A stretch of 64,000 nt of DNA from Prevotella scopos JCM 17725 (GCF_018127785.1 NZ_CP072390.1:620001-684000), one strand, 5' to 3'; numbered from the stretch's first letter, positions 25,799-35,139 are shown. Numbers and translations: made by a program. Notes: generated from the letters alone by a model not told the origin.

Positions 25799-27811
25799 CT
25801 AGAATAAAGTCATTTCTGTGGGTTGTTCAGATGCTTTTGTTTGTGCAAATCGAGCTATGAACTCATCCTCTGAAATTATAGGAATAGAGAGCTCCTTTGC
25901 TTTCTGATTCTTTCCAGAAGTGCTGTCAACGTCATTGTTGATAAGGTAATTTGTTGATTTAGACACAGAACCTGTTACTTTACCGCCTTGACTCTCTATG
26001 TAGACCTTCAGTTCATTGCGATTCTTGTAGTGATGAACATCACCTGTAATAACAAAAGTCAATCCTTGACAACCGGTCCCCGTGGGAGCAGAAGACGTTT
26101 GACTGATATTTAATTCAGATAGTAAATGCTGTAACATGGAATGGTTATCAGCATCTTTCATCCAACGAACAAAGCTTGTGCTTTTCTCTGGTCCGATACC
26201 TGCAATTGTTGAGAAGACATCATCGTTAGCGCTTTCTGCAGCTGTCTTGATAAGTTCCTCCAATGAATAAGCTGATAACAAACGATTGCAGACATCTTGT
26301 CCTACAAGTGGAATGTTAAGTGCAAAGAGTAGACGACGTGCTTCTACGTTGCGAGCCTTTTCAATGGCTGTTAACAACTTGGCGACACTCTTATTGCCGA
26401 AACCTTCCATAGTGCGCAGCTCGTTAGCATGTTTATTGAGGTGGAAGAAGTCTGCATATTCTATAATCCATCCAAGATTAATGAATTTTTGAATAGTCTG
26501 TTCTGATAATCCGTCGATGTTTACACCTTCTTTCGAAACGAATCTGCCGAACTTCTTCAGTTGTTTTGCTGGGCAATGAACGTTTGTACAATGCAGTGTA
26601 CGTGTACTGCTGACTTCACTCTCGGTGACTTCTGTAGCAGAATGACATACAGGGCAGGTTTCAGGAATGTGGAAAATTCCAACTCTTTCAATGACATTGA
26701 TAACCTTCGGAATAATCTTATTTGCCTTGATAACAGCAATCTTCGTTCCCTTATCGCCAATTCCTAATCGCTCACATTCCGATATATTGCAGAGTGATGC
26801 ACGTTTGACAGTTGTTCCTTCTAGTTCGACAGGCTGAAAAACAGCAACAGGGGAGATGGTTGATGCTGCACAAGACCATTCTATGAAGTTCAACTCTGTC
26901 TCTGCACTTTCATCTTGCCATTTGAAAGCGAAGCCAGCACGTGTAGCATGATGACCTGTGACAGTTCCTGTTGCTGCGTATGCTGTGTCGTCATATGTTA
27001 TGACTAAACCATCAACAGGGTAGAGGAAAGGTGACGAACTTGTGCCCGTTACTCTTTCAGTCCAACGATGAATGACTTGTTCTATATTGTTTATTGTAGG
27101 TTGTTCTATAAGTTCTCTATCAACAACATTGAACCCTTGATGTTCAAGCCATTCCATTCTTTTACCCCAAGAGTTGATTTCTTCCTCTGTATAGACAAGG
27201 GTAAAAGGAATCCAACGTATGTGGCGAGCCTTCACTTCGTTGATGTCTTTTAAGGTTAGAGAACCTGATGCTAGGTTGCGAGGATTAGCATATTCCTCCT
27301 CTGCTTCCATGTTAAACTGCTCAAAGTCAGGGTAGCTGATGGCTGCTTCACCACGTATGACGAGATGCCCTTTATAAGGTATGGTCTGTAAAATACCATC
27401 AATGGCCTTGGAGAGATGGGTAATATTGGTTCCGATGTGTCCATTACCACGTGTGACAACCTTGGTTAGTTTGCCATTATCGTATGTGACAACAAGGGTT
27501 AGTCCATCCAACTTCCATGAAATCCAAATTGGTTTGTTTTCTGCCCATTTAGCAAGGTCCTCTACTTTTTTCGTCTTTGCTAATGACAGTGCAGGGAACT
27601 CATGCGCTTCCTTTTTTCCTGTTAACTTATCGGCAGAAACATTTTGTGTGGGCGAATTGGGAAGTATGATGCCTGTTTCTTCTTCTAATCTTTTTAGTTT
27701 ATCAAAGGCAGCATCCCATTCGTAATCAGTCATAAGCTCTTCACGACCATTATAGTAGGCGTCAGAAGCTGCATTAAGCCGGTCAATAAGTGATTGTATC
27801 TCTTCGTTCAT
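25799..27811 (-). CDS. ligA: NAD+-dependent DNA ligase, divergent LigA2-like form
   Basis: 670 aa with the complete LigA order: Ia domain (AYYNGREELMTDYEWDAAFDKL), adenylation domain with Lys100 in SWKLDGLT, OB fold, a four-Cys zinc finger (CPVCHS.. HCTNVHC), a helix-hairpin-helix region and a C-terminal BRCT domain (GLTFVITGDVHHYKNRNELK). It seals nicks using NAD+. Several signatures differ from the standard housekeeping enzyme: VTRGNGHIGTNIT instead of TRGDGxxGEDVT, and PALSLAKTKKVEDL. These resemble a second, LigA2-type lineage I know from Clostridia, so a standard ligA may exist elsewhere in this genome. Confidence 0.9.
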   Translation of the reverse strand: MNEEIQSLIDRLNAASDAYYNGREELMTDYEWDAAFDKLKRLEEETGIILPNSPTQNVSADKLTGKKEAHEFPALSLAKTKKVEDLAKWAENKPIWISWKLDGLTLVVTYDNGKLTKVVTRGNGHIGTNITHLSKAIDGILQTIPYKGHLVIRGEAAISYPDFEQFNMEAEEEYANPRNLASGSLTLKDINEVKARHIRWIPFTLVYTEEEINSWGKRMEWLEHQGFNVVDRELIEQPTINNIEQVIHRWTERVTGTSSSPFLYPVDGLVITYDDTAYAATGTVTGHHATRAGFAFKWQDESAETELNFIEWSCAASTISPVAVFQPVELEGTTVKRASLCNISECERLGIGDKGTKIAVIKANKIIPKVINVIERVGIFHIPETCPVCHSATEVTESEVSSTRTLHCTNVHCPAKQLKKFGRFVSKEGVNIDGLSEQTIQKFINLGWIIEYADFFHLNKHANELRTMEGFGNKSVAKLLTAIEKARNVEARRLLFALNIPLVGQDVCNRLLSAYSLEELIKTAAESANDDVFSTIAGIGPEKSTSFVRWMKDADNHSMLQHLLSELNISQTSSAPTGTGCQGLTFVITGDVHHYKNRNELKVYIESQGGKVTGSVSKSTNYLINNDVDSTSGKNQKAKELSIPIISEDEFIARFAQTKASEQPTEMTLF

Positions 27812-27891
27812 AGTTTTGATAATAATTGACGATGATAACTAGTACTAATATATAAATAAGATGAAACAGATGATGAGAAACAACTCGGTTT

Positions 27892-28287
27892 TTATTTCCA
27901 AAGTTGTTTGATAAGTTCCGCATCAGCCCCAGTCCAATTGAGTTTAGCGAACTCCTCAGGTGTTAACCAGCAAGAATCGATATGTGCAAGAAGCTTAAAG
28001 TCATTGTCGTGTGCCATGCAGTCATAGGCCGTAAGGCGAATCGTAAAGTCAGGGTATTCATATTCTATGCTACCAAGTTTTGCTCCTACATAAATGTTCC
28101 AGTCCATCTCCTCAAGCAATTCACGACGTAACGCTTCGTAATCATTCTCTCCCTGTTTGACTTTACCACCAGGAAACTCCCAATGTTCGGCAATGTAATT
28201 GGGACCTTTGCGTAATCGCTGTGTACATAAGATTTTGTCGCCATCACGAACGATAGCACAAACAACGTTGAGATGTTTCGTCTCCAT
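27892..28287 (-). CDS. mutT: NUDIX hydrolase, MutT-like
   Basis: 131 aa from ATG at 28287; the frame opens further to 28341, but a TATATTTGC promoter box overlaps that extension. The Nudix box is GGKVKQGENDYEALRRELLEEM (G-x5-E-x7-REL-x2-E-E), preceded by EHWEFPGGK and followed by a MutT-type strand-rich end. It likely removes oxidised nucleotides such as 8-oxo-dGTP. It is 81 bases after ligA's start and may be read through into ligA, both being DNA maintenance genes. Confidence 0.92.
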   Translation of the reverse strand: METKHLNVVCAIVRDGDKILCTQRLRKGPNYIAEHWEFPGGKVKQGENDYEALRRELLEEMDWNIYVGAKLGSIEYEYPDFTIRLTAYDCMAHDNDFKLLAHIDSCWLTPEEFAKLNWTGADAELIKQLWK

Positions 28288-28337
28288 AATTTTATCTATT
28301 GCCCGGTAATATCTTTCTTTTATTCCTTGCTTTATTT

Positions 28338-28346
28338 GCAAATATA
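28338..28346 (-). promoter_or_regulatory. -7 box of mutT promoter
   Basis: TATATTTGC on the minus strand, 50 bases before the ATG at 28287; its position rules against the longer reading frame. Confidence 0.55.
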
Positions 28347-28421
28347 CTACAATTTGCTGAATGATTGCACCTTTCTTATAATTAATTTCATTTCTTTAGA
28401 TGTCAACTCATATCTTTTGCT

Positions 28422-28429
28422 TATCTTTG
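28422..28429 (+). promoter_or_regulatory. -7 box of nhaD promoter
   Basis: TATCTTTG, 32 bases before the ATG at 28462; it lies inside the upstream open frame and so supports the shorter start. Confidence 0.6.
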
Positions 28430-28461
28430 TACGCCAGAAAGAAATAGAAACTATAAATATT

Positions 28462-29847
28462 ATGTCTACACTAACAATTGCAATTATCTCGGTCTTCGTT
28501 TTGGGCTATGCGCTCATTGCTATGGAGGGCCTTACTAAGATTAACAAGGCTGCAATCGCTTTGTTGATGTTTGTGTTCTGCTGGACACTTTTCATGGTTG
28601 ATCCAGCTCCGTTTGTACAGCTTATGCATCCTGATTTTAGTGGTGCAGGTGAGAATGTTGTTGCTTTTGCCAACTCCTTGATAACGGAGCACTTGGGCGA
28701 CACTGCTACTACGCTTTTCTTCCTTATGGGAGCTATGACGATTGTCGAAATCGTCGATCAGAATGGTGGTTTCAACTGGGTGAAGAATGTCATGCAGTCG
28801 AAGACGAAGCGCAGTCTTTTATGGAAGATTGCTTTTATGACCTTCTTCCTCTCTGCTATTCTTGACAACCTGACAACGAGTATCGTGATGATAATGATTC
28901 TTCGTAAGCTGATTCACGATAAGCATGACCGAATGATTTACGCTTCTTTGGTTATTATTGCGGCAAATTCTGGTGGTGCCTTCTCACCAATCGGCGATGT
29001 AACAACTATTATGTTGTGGAATTCAGGTATGATTACAGCTGGTGGTGTTCTCAGTGAGATATTTATTCCATCCTTGGTTTCAATGTTGATACCAGCCTTC
29101 TTACTATCGCTTTCATTGAAAGGCAATATCCAAAGAGACGAGTTGGCAAATGACCTGTCAGGTGATCACGAAGTGTTAGAGTTTAATGGAATGCAGCGAA
29201 AAATTATTTTTGCTATCGGCGTAGGTGGCCTTTGCTTTGTACCTGTGTTCCATTTCTTCACTGACTTACCTCCTTTTGTTGGTATCTTGTTGGTACTGGG
29301 TATTCTTTGGACTATTACTGAAGTATTCTATCATAATCTTCACAAACGGAGAGGTGACAATGTTCACTTCTCAAAGCGCGTGAGCACCTTGCTAAGTCGT
29401 ATTGATATGTCAACCATTCTTTTCTTCCTTGGTATTTTGATGGCTGTGGCTTGTCTAGAGGAAGTTGGTGTGTTGAGAGAATTAGGAAGTGGTTTGAACA
29501 TTGCTTTCGATGGTAACCATTATGCTGTTACAGGTATTATCGGTGTACTTTCATCTATCGTAGATAACGTTCCTCTCGTTGCAGGAAGTATGGGTATGTA
29601 TCCTATTCAGGCAACAGGTGATATGGCTGTCGATGGTCTCTTCTGGCAGTTGCTCGCTTATTGTGCAGGTGTAGGTGGTTCAATGCTTATCGTTGGTTCT
29701 GCAGCAGGTGTCGTTGTAATGGGTCTTGAAAAGATTACCTTTGGCTGGTATATGAAGCGCATATCTTGGATTGCCTTCGTTGGTTATATTGCCGGAATTC
29801 TCTCATACTGGGTTATCCGCTCATTTGTTTTCACAACTCCACTTTAA
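28462..29847 (+). CDS. nhaD: NhaD-type Na+/H+ antiporter
   Basis: 461 aa from ATG at 28462 (the upstream 63 open codons are untypical and overlap the promoter). About 11-12 membrane segments. Family motifs: FFLSAILDNLTTSIVMI with the intramembrane Asp-Asn, IAANSGGAFSPIGDVTTIMLW and, in the second half, SSIVDNVPLVAGSMGMY, the inverted-repeat partner loop. It exports sodium in exchange for protons across the inner membrane, for ion and pH homeostasis. Transcribed alone and ended by the hairpin at 29875. Confidence 0.95.
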   Translation: MSTLTIAIISVFVLGYALIAMEGLTKINKAAIALLMFVFCWTLFMVDPAPFVQLMHPDFSGAGENVVAFANSLITEHLGDTATTLFFLMGAMTIVEIVDQNGGFNWVKNVMQSKTKRSLLWKIAFMTFFLSAILDNLTTSIVMIMILRKLIHDKHDRMIYASLVIIAANSGGAFSPIGDVTTIMLWNSGMITAGGVLSEIFIPSLVSMLIPAFLLSLSLKGNIQRDELANDLSGDHEVLEFNGMQRKIIFAIGVGGLCFVPVFHFFTDLPPFVGILLVLGILWTITEVFYHNLHKRRGDNVHFSKRVSTLLSRIDMSTILFFLGILMAVACLEEVGVLRELGSGLNIAFDGNHYAVTGIIGVLSSIVDNVPLVAGSMGMYPIQATGDMAVDGLFWQLLAYCAGVGGSMLIVGSAAGVVVMGLEKITFGWYMKRISWIAFVGYIAGILSYWVIRSFVFTTPL

Positions 29848-29874
29848 TAGTTAATTTCATTTGATATTATAATC

Positions 29875-29941
29875 AAAGTAGGAATAAAAGCTTTAGTTGG
29901 TCCATGTAGGATTTATTGTGAGTTTTTGTTCCTACTTTTTT
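29875..29941 (+). terminator. Terminator of nhaD
   Basis: AAAGTAGGAATAAAA (29875-29889) pairs with TTTTTGTTCCTACTTT ending near 29940, followed by T residues; loop about 35 bases. Confidence 0.75.
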
Positions 29942-30036
29942 GTGTTCATTTATTTACTCCTCATGGTAAAACTTTGTATTACAATGTTTTACGATAACAC
30001 ATCCCATTTTAACCATATGTCATCGTGAAGCTTGTC

Positions 30037-30090
30037 CTTCACACATGTGGTGCATACGCTCCGCACCAATTGTGCTAAGCCTCCGCACCA
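30037..30090 (-). repeat. Dispersed intergenic repeat, copy 4 (core only, inverted)
   Basis: Read on the minus strand, GGTGCGGAGGCTTAGCAC (from 30089), then GGTGCGGAGCGTATGCACC and ACATGTGTGAAGG, matches the core of copy 2 (GGTGCTGGTGCTTAGCAC.. GGTGCGGATGGTATGCACC.. ACATGTGCGAAGG). No terminal GCTCTATAA end was found on either side. The rest of the 29848-30442 gap holds only two terminators and AT-rich sequence. Confidence 0.65.
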
Positions 30091-30299
30091 GATCTGAAGT
30101 TTATAAACACGACGTCGAATAATAGTTAGATTGAAGAAACATAGAATAAGTTAAGGCATAAATTATTCTAATGCGTTGACGGAGGTAACTTTACAACTTC
30201 ATTTGCCCATTTTACTTTGCTGTAACTAGTTATATGTTGAAAAAAAATACCTAAAGTTTTATAGGTTTGTGTTGTCGCCTCCTGCTCTGAATGATTTAC

Positions 30300-30330
30300 A
30301 ATAAAGGGATGCACAAAAGTGTGCACCCCT
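30300..30330 (-). terminator. Terminator of the btuB-btuG operon
   Basis: AGGGATGCAC (30305-30314) against GTGCACCCCT (30321-30330), with TTTATTG following on the minus strand. Confidence 0.75.
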
Positions 30331-30442
30331 AATCATTGTCTATAGCGATTTTGTTCAGTCTTGATGTAAAGCCTATTATAGGTAACTTTATGTTTTTCTT
30401 GACCTATAAAAATAGTCGTTACATCAAGCTGCAAAGTTTACT

Positions 30443-31492
30443 TTAGTTGGCAAAGCGAACGTTCTGTGCGCTATATCCAACTACAATTTTGCCCTGAATA
30501 AGTTTACCCTCTGGAGAGTAATAGAAAACTTCACTTGGTGCCGTATAGCTTGGGTTATCTATAACATAGATGTTACCATAACGGTCAACATTAACCTGTG
30601 AAGGATTTTTGAGGCCTGCCATATCAAGGTCGGTTTCCTTTCCAGTTGCGAGATCATAGATAAAGAAACGCTTGTTCGTATCATAGTAGGTAGCATATAG
30701 GCATACGAGTGCGTTCTTCTTAGCACTGTATGCAATTGAACTTGCCTTGAAGAGCTTTTTAACCTCATCGTTTTTAGCATTAATCTTCTGTACAAGAGCA
30801 TTATCATTGTTGAACATTGATACAAAGTAAATATCATTACCAACAGCAATACTCTGGTTGTAAGGATTTTTACCTACGGTAAGTGTCTTTGTCTTCTTAA
30901 ATGAGTTACAGTCAACAACAGCTACAGTATTCCCATTACCATAACCTGAGATGTTTGCATAAAGTTTACCATTAGCAACAGAAAGTGCCTCTGGATGATC
31001 GCCTACTTCTACAGAGTCAACCAATGGCTTCTGTGCGTTGTTAGGGTTCATCTTGTATACCTTACCATTGTAAGCAGAGAAGTAAACATAATTACCATCT
31101 GTTGCCAAATAGCGTGGACTGGCGTTATGCAACTTAATTGTTTGTTCTGTCTTACCCATTCGGTCCAAAACTTCAACCTTTGAAGATGTTGTACAAGTAA
31201 CGACAAGCTTAGTTCCAAAGACAATTAAGTCCTGTGCATCACCGATTCCGATACCATTTTGAGTCATGTAAGCATTGCTGTAGATGTATGGTGCAGTTGG
31301 ACGTGACTCGCTGTTATAGTCGAGAATACCCACTGTACCATCGTTTTGATTCCAGTTACCAGCACAAGCAACATATACATCTGTGTTAGATACTGCTGGC
31401 TGTGTGTAAGTAAAGTCATTGTCATCACTACAAGCTGTGAATGTAAGCGCTGACATCAGAATGACACCAAGCGCAAGAAGATTCTTTTTCAT
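30443..31492 (-). CDS. btuG: BtuG-like cobalamin-binding surface lipoprotein (beta-propeller)
   Basis: 349 aa. The lipobox LTFTAC puts the lipidated Cys at 21, followed by SDDND, an acidic stretch like the Bacteroidota surface-export signal. The body is built of YncE-like propeller blades (DVYVACAGNWNQNDGTVGIL, SVANGKLYANISGYG, VNVDRYGNIYVIDNPSY). In Bacteroides, BtuG is a propeller lipoprotein that captures vitamin B12 and docks on BtuB. Here it lies 77 bases downstream of a TonB receptor controlled by a cobalamin riboswitch, which makes the assignment strong. Confidence 0.9.
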   Translation of the reverse strand: MKKNLLALGVILMSALTFTACSDDNDFTYTQPAVSNTDVYVACAGNWNQNDGTVGILDYNSESRPTAPYIYSNAYMTQNGIGIGDAQDLIVFGTKLVVTCTTSSKVEVLDRMGKTEQTIKLHNASPRYLATDGNYVYFSAYNGKVYKMNPNNAQKPLVDSVEVGDHPEALSVANGKLYANISGYGNGNTVAVVDCNSFKKTKTLTVGKNPYNQSIAVGNDIYFVSMFNNDNALVQKINAKNDEVKKLFKASSIAYSAKKNALVCLYATYYDTNKRFFIYDLATGKETDLDMAGLKNPSQVNVDRYGNIYVIDNPSYTAPSEVFYYSPEGKLIQGKIVVGYSAQNVRFAN

Positions 31493-31569
31493 TTTTCTTG
31501 TTGTTTTGTTTATAATTTGTTGTTATCTCTTTTATTTACTCTTTGCTTTTTACAATTGTCTCTTTTTCC

Positions 31570-33549
31570 TCAAAGTTTCCAACTTACTGTGAGTCTCCAG
31601 TTTGTTCCTGGCATAGGATAAAAGCGTACAACCTCATAGTTTTTATTACCAAGGTTGCGTAAGTCAAATTGTAGACGCAGTTGTTGTTCGAGGATGTTGA
31701 TATCCTTTGAAACTGTAATACTATGGTCGGTGAAGGCTGTCATGCGGTTGTCAAGAATATTATATCCCAATGAATAGCGTTCGCCCATCAACAATAGGTT
31801 GTAGCTTAAATCCAGCCACGGAGTGTGCAGTAGCGAACTAACTGACCCCGAATGGCGTGGAGTATAAGCTATCTGGTGTCCATAGTAAATATCGGTTGGA
31901 TTAGTTTTATCGGTTGCGTTGAGCATACTATAGCTTCCTGTCACACTGAGTGACCAGTCATTGCTCCATCGTTTCTCTGCATTAGCGGAGATGTCAAGGC
32001 CTATTTGTCGCACTTTTCCCGCATTCATCATTTGCCAGTAGAACATCTTGGGTACTGCAATAATCTTATCTGTGACATTACCGAAGTATCCATCTGCCGT
32101 CAATGAGAGCTGAAGTGTACGATTGAAGGTATGAGAATAGGTTGCACCGAGATTCCACTGGCGTGACTTCTCTGGATTTAAGCGACGATTGCCAATGCCT
32201 GTATAATAAAGTTCATTAAGTGTTGGAGTACGGAAGATATCCTTATATCCAAAGCGGAAACGGAGGTCTTGCAAGATTCTCCATTGTAGGCTGAAGGCTG
32301 GGGAGAGACGATGGAAGCCATCAGAGGCATTTCCAAGTTTTACTCGTTCGGTGATATTTGTTGCTAAGAGTGAAGTGTTGAATGTGAATTGTCCAATTCG
32401 ATAGTTTGCCGCAAGTGCTGTCCACAGAGAGTTACGTGTAGGGTTTGCAGCCTGTGAAAGAGACATTGAGAGATGATTATGTGCATAGTCTTGTGCCAAA
32501 GAGAGGTGAAGTCCTTGTAAAGGCTCGCTCCATAAGGTTGCTGTTAGATATGCTTCCTGCTGTCTGTAGATATCTTCTTTATAGCCACTGGCAGGCACAT
32601 CTGAGTAACGTGACCATGAATAATTCCACTTAGCTGCTGCTTTTAACTTGATACGCTGGCTGAATTGGTTTTCATAGAATAGTTGTGTGAAGACATTCTT
32701 GTCAACTAATCGCTCGGCAGAGTAGGTGTTATCGTAGATGACCGCACCCGGTAAGCCTCGATGAGAGGTGAAGCCGTATGTCTTCCACTTCAGTATTTGT
32801 TTATCATTGAGCTGATAATCGAGGTTAATTTCTCCTCTCCAAGTCTCAATGTCACTATTGTTACGTCGTTCATTGATGGTCTTGATACCATTTTTCAACT
32901 TGAATGCGTAAACACCATCAGCCCTTTCATAGCTTCCGTATGCCCCAATGCCAAGCCGTGAGAACTGCTGGTGGAAGAGTAGGGAAGGTGAGAAAAGACC
33001 GTAACTACCTGTACGGATGGTTGTAGAGAGGTCGGTCTTCTTTCTTGTTGATTTATCATTATGGACTGTATAGTCTTGCAGTGTGCTAATGTTAATCATA
33101 CCTGCAGAAGCATATGACTTTGCACTCTGATAGATATTATCGTCTTGACCAATCTGAAGACTGATGAGTGAGATGTTGTCAAGTGTAAAGCGAGACAAGT
33201 CAACTTGTCCACTCTGGCAATCACCCACCTGTACACCATCATAAATGACTCCCGTATGAGCTGCTCCAAGACCACGGATGTTTACCGTCTTCATACCGCC
33301 CACACCACCATAGTCTTTCACTTGTACACCAGCAAAGCGTTTCAAGGCGTCACCCATGTCACGGATGCCAAGTTTTTCCATGTCAGCATGTGAAAGCGCC
33401 TGTATTGGCGAACTTGCCAATACATTTCCAGAAATACGGAAACCGTTGACCACAACCTCATCTATGGTTTGTGTTGTGTCAGAATCAATTGTCTGTGCTA
33501 TCGCACCGAGTGGGCACAATAAAAGTAAGAAAGAAGCCAACTGCCTCAT
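31570..33549 (-). CDS. btuB: TonB-dependent cobalamin receptor
   Basis: 659 aa from ATG at 33549, which gives a clean signal peptide (RQLASFLLLLCPLGAIAQ). The TonB box TIDEVVVNGFR is followed by the plug (MGDALKRFAGVQVKDYGG, VNIRGLGAAHTGVIYDGVQVGD) and a barrel ending VSWKL; conserved barrel blocks include RFGYKDIFRTPTLNELYY. It should take up cobalamin or other corrinoids with BtuG. Its leader carries a full cobalamin riboswitch, so it should be repressed when B12 is plentiful. A stem-proximal portion of the leader lies between 33550 and 33614. Confidence 0.94.
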   Translation of the reverse strand: MRQLASFLLLLCPLGAIAQTIDSDTTQTIDEVVVNGFRISGNVLASSPIQALSHADMEKLGIRDMGDALKRFAGVQVKDYGGVGGMKTVNIRGLGAAHTGVIYDGVQVGDCQSGQVDLSRFTLDNISLISLQIGQDDNIYQSAKSYASAGMINISTLQDYTVHNDKSTRKKTDLSTTIRTGSYGLFSPSLLFHQQFSRLGIGAYGSYERADGVYAFKLKNGIKTINERRNNSDIETWRGEINLDYQLNDKQILKWKTYGFTSHRGLPGAVIYDNTYSAERLVDKNVFTQLFYENQFSQRIKLKAAAKWNYSWSRYSDVPASGYKEDIYRQQEAYLTATLWSEPLQGLHLSLAQDYAHNHLSMSLSQAANPTRNSLWTALAANYRIGQFTFNTSLLATNITERVKLGNASDGFHRLSPAFSLQWRILQDLRFRFGYKDIFRTPTLNELYYTGIGNRRLNPEKSRQWNLGATYSHTFNRTLQLSLTADGYFGNVTDKIIAVPKMFYWQMMNAGKVRQIGLDISANAEKRWSNDWSLSVTGSYSMLNATDKTNPTDIYYGHQIAYTPRHSGSVSSLLHTPWLDLSYNLLLMGERYSLGYNILDNRMTAFTDHSITVSKDINILEQQLRLQFDLRNLGNKNYEVVRFYPMPGTNWRLTVSWKL

Positions 33550-33611
33550 GTCTCTTTCTATAATCAAAGGGTTCTATGCAATGCCCTTCCTCGAGGGATG
33601 CAATGACTTGC

Positions 33612-33772
33612 AATGGCAGGTCTTCTGACTTGTTATCCAATGTAGGTAAGCACCTTCCCAGTTTATATTCACCAGTGGTATCAGCTTACCAATGAGAGAT
33701 AACTTACAGCTGCGGGACAGTAGCGGATTCCCACCGCTTTCCCTTTTTAATCATGATGGTAATGAACCTATT
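33612..33772 (-). ncRNA. Cobalamin riboswitch
   Basis: Read on the minus strand, in order: AAAAAGGGAAAGCGGTGGGAA, then ATCCGCTACTGTCCCGCAGCTGTAAG split by loops, CCACTGG, CTGGGAAGGTGC, and the closing B12 box AAGTCAGAAGACCTGCC (33631-33615). These are the conserved blocks of the adenosylcobalamin riboswitch in the right order and spacing. It lies 65 bases upstream of btuB and is expected to lower expression of btuB-btuG when cobalamin binds. No other riboswitch was seen in the window. Confidence 0.95.
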
Positions 33773-33778
33773 GCATAT

Positions 33779-33787
33779 GCAAAGATA
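33779..33787 (-). promoter_or_regulatory. -7 box of the btuB leader
   Basis: TATCTTTGC on the minus strand, just upstream of the riboswitch, so the leader RNA would begin within it. Confidence 0.65.
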
Positions 33788-33868
33788 CGACAAAGGGGAG
33801 AGATTGGCAAATAAAGGTGTATTTTTCTACTTACAGCGTGATGGTTATCAGTTGTAGAGACGAGATTC

Positions 33869-34438
33869 TTAGAGAGGTTTTTGTAGGTGTTTCATCTTAT
33901 GACCACCCCATTGGTTGTCATCTATGTAAACGAAACCTATTCGATGATAAAGGCGTTCTGCCTGTGGGTTTCCGGTATCAACAAGTAAGCCAGTAGGGAG
34001 GTTCATCTTTCTTCCCTTTTCTATTGTAGCTTCAAGTAGTTGCTTAGCAAGTCCTCGTCCACGGAAAGAATTGTCAACACAAAGTGAATCGATGTATAGT
34101 TCACCAGCTGTTGTCTCGTCATCCATATTAGAAAAATCACGATCGAAAGCCTCCAAAACTCCTTCAATGAAAGCCTTTCTTTGTTCTTTAAGTTTGGCTC
34201 CATCGTAGCTGACACAGATACCAACAATCTTATTTGTTTCCGTTATTGCTACAAGTGTATTAAGATAGGAGTATTGCGAGTCTTCGCGTTCTACCAACTT
34301 TGTTATGAGTTGATGAAAGTCTTTTAAACTATGATTAGGGCCTGCAAACCACTGACAACACTCATGGTTCATAGCCTCCATTATAAGATGGGCTATCACC
34401 GTAGCCTGCTCTTTTTGTGCATCTTCAATCTTAATCAT
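33869..34438 (-). CDS. GNAT family N-acetyltransferase
   Basis: 189 aa. The acetyl-CoA loop is clear: LYIDSLCVDNSFRGRGLAKQLLEA (R-G-R-G-L-A), followed by LLVDTGNPQAERLYHRIGFVYI, the standard GNAT motif B region. Cytoplasmic; the acceptor cannot be predicted. It is upstream of the btu riboswitch on the same strand but separated by its own gap, so it is probably not part of that operon. Confidence 0.9.
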   Translation of the reverse strand: MIKIEDAQKEQATVIAHLIMEAMNHECCQWFAGPNHSLKDFHQLITKLVEREDSQYSYLNTLVAITETNKIVGICVSYDGAKLKEQRKAFIEGVLEAFDRDFSNMDDETTAGELYIDSLCVDNSFRGRGLAKQLLEATIEKGRKMNLPTGLLVDTGNPQAERLYHRIGFVYIDDNQWGGHKMKHLQKPL

Positions 34439-34516
34439 AGTGCGAAGATACGAAAACTATTTGAGATAGTGTGTTTCTCTTGGATGATTTCTTTATCGTG
34501 TCGGCTTGAATAATCT

Positions 34517-34546
34517 CCCACTTCCTTCAAACTGTGAAGGAAGTGG
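34517..34546 (-). terminator. Terminator-like hairpin after the Ala-rich lipoprotein gene
   Basis: CCCACTTCCTTCA (34517-34529) and its perfect inverse (34534-34546) with a 4-base loop, 11 bases beyond the stop codon; no strong T-run follows. Confidence 0.7.
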
Positions 34547-34557
34547 GGTAGGTGATA

Positions 34558-35139
34558 TTAAAGACCTAAGTCTTTCATTGCCTTCTGTGCAGCCTCGCCA
34601 GTCTTGCCCTGCATCTTTTCTGCAGCTTCCTTGGCAGCCTTCTTAGCAGCTTCTACCTGCTCAGGTGATGCTGATTGCATAGCTTCCTTAGCCTTTGACA
34701 TTCCTTCAGTAATAGCCTTTGGGTCAGCTTTCGATGCAGCGTCGATAGCAGCACCTACTGCGTTAGCGGCAGCTTCATTGCCAGAAGACTTTAAAGCAGC
34801 CTGAATATTCTCAGAGTTACTCTGCATCCACTGCTGGAGCTTTGCAACATAAGCCTGTGCCTCTTTTGGATCTTTCTGTGCTAATTCAGCCATTTTGGTC
34901 TGTGCTGCTGTAAGCAATGCAGCTACACCCTTATCGTCCTTAGCCTTTACTTTCTCATTGAGTTGCTCGATGAGCTGATCTGCTGAGGCAGGAGCTGCTG
35001 CAGTTGTTGCTGAATCTGTAGCAACTGACTCTGTTGTGTCTGAGTCTGCATTAGCTTTTGGAGCATTAGTTTTACCGTTGTTACAACTTGCGAATGTCAT
35101 TGCAATTACGGCAATAGCCATAATAAAAACCTTCTTCAT
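34558..35139 (-). CDS. Ala/Lys-rich putative lipoprotein, unknown function
   Basis: 193 aa. Lipobox MTFASC with Cys19, then a low-complexity linker rich in Thr, Ala, Asp and Ser (about 22-55). Residues 58-190 are almost wholly helical and rich in Ala, Lys, Glu and Gln with repeated AKEAM/AAKKAAKEAAEKMQ stretches, suggesting a coiled coil or helical bundle. Probably periplasmic-side lipoprotein. Its gene lies 212 bases from the IS target site; nothing indicates it was disrupted. Function not recognised. Confidence 0.8.
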   Translation of the reverse strand: MKKVFIMAIAVIAMTFASCNNGKTNAPKANADSDTTESVATDSATTAAAPASADQLIEQLNEKVKAKDDKGVAALLTAAQTKMAELAQKDPKEAQAYVAKLQQWMQSNSENIQAALKSSGNEAAANAVGAAIDAASKADPKAITEGMSKAKEAMQSASPEQVEAAKKAAKEAAEKMQGKTGEAAQKAMKDLGL

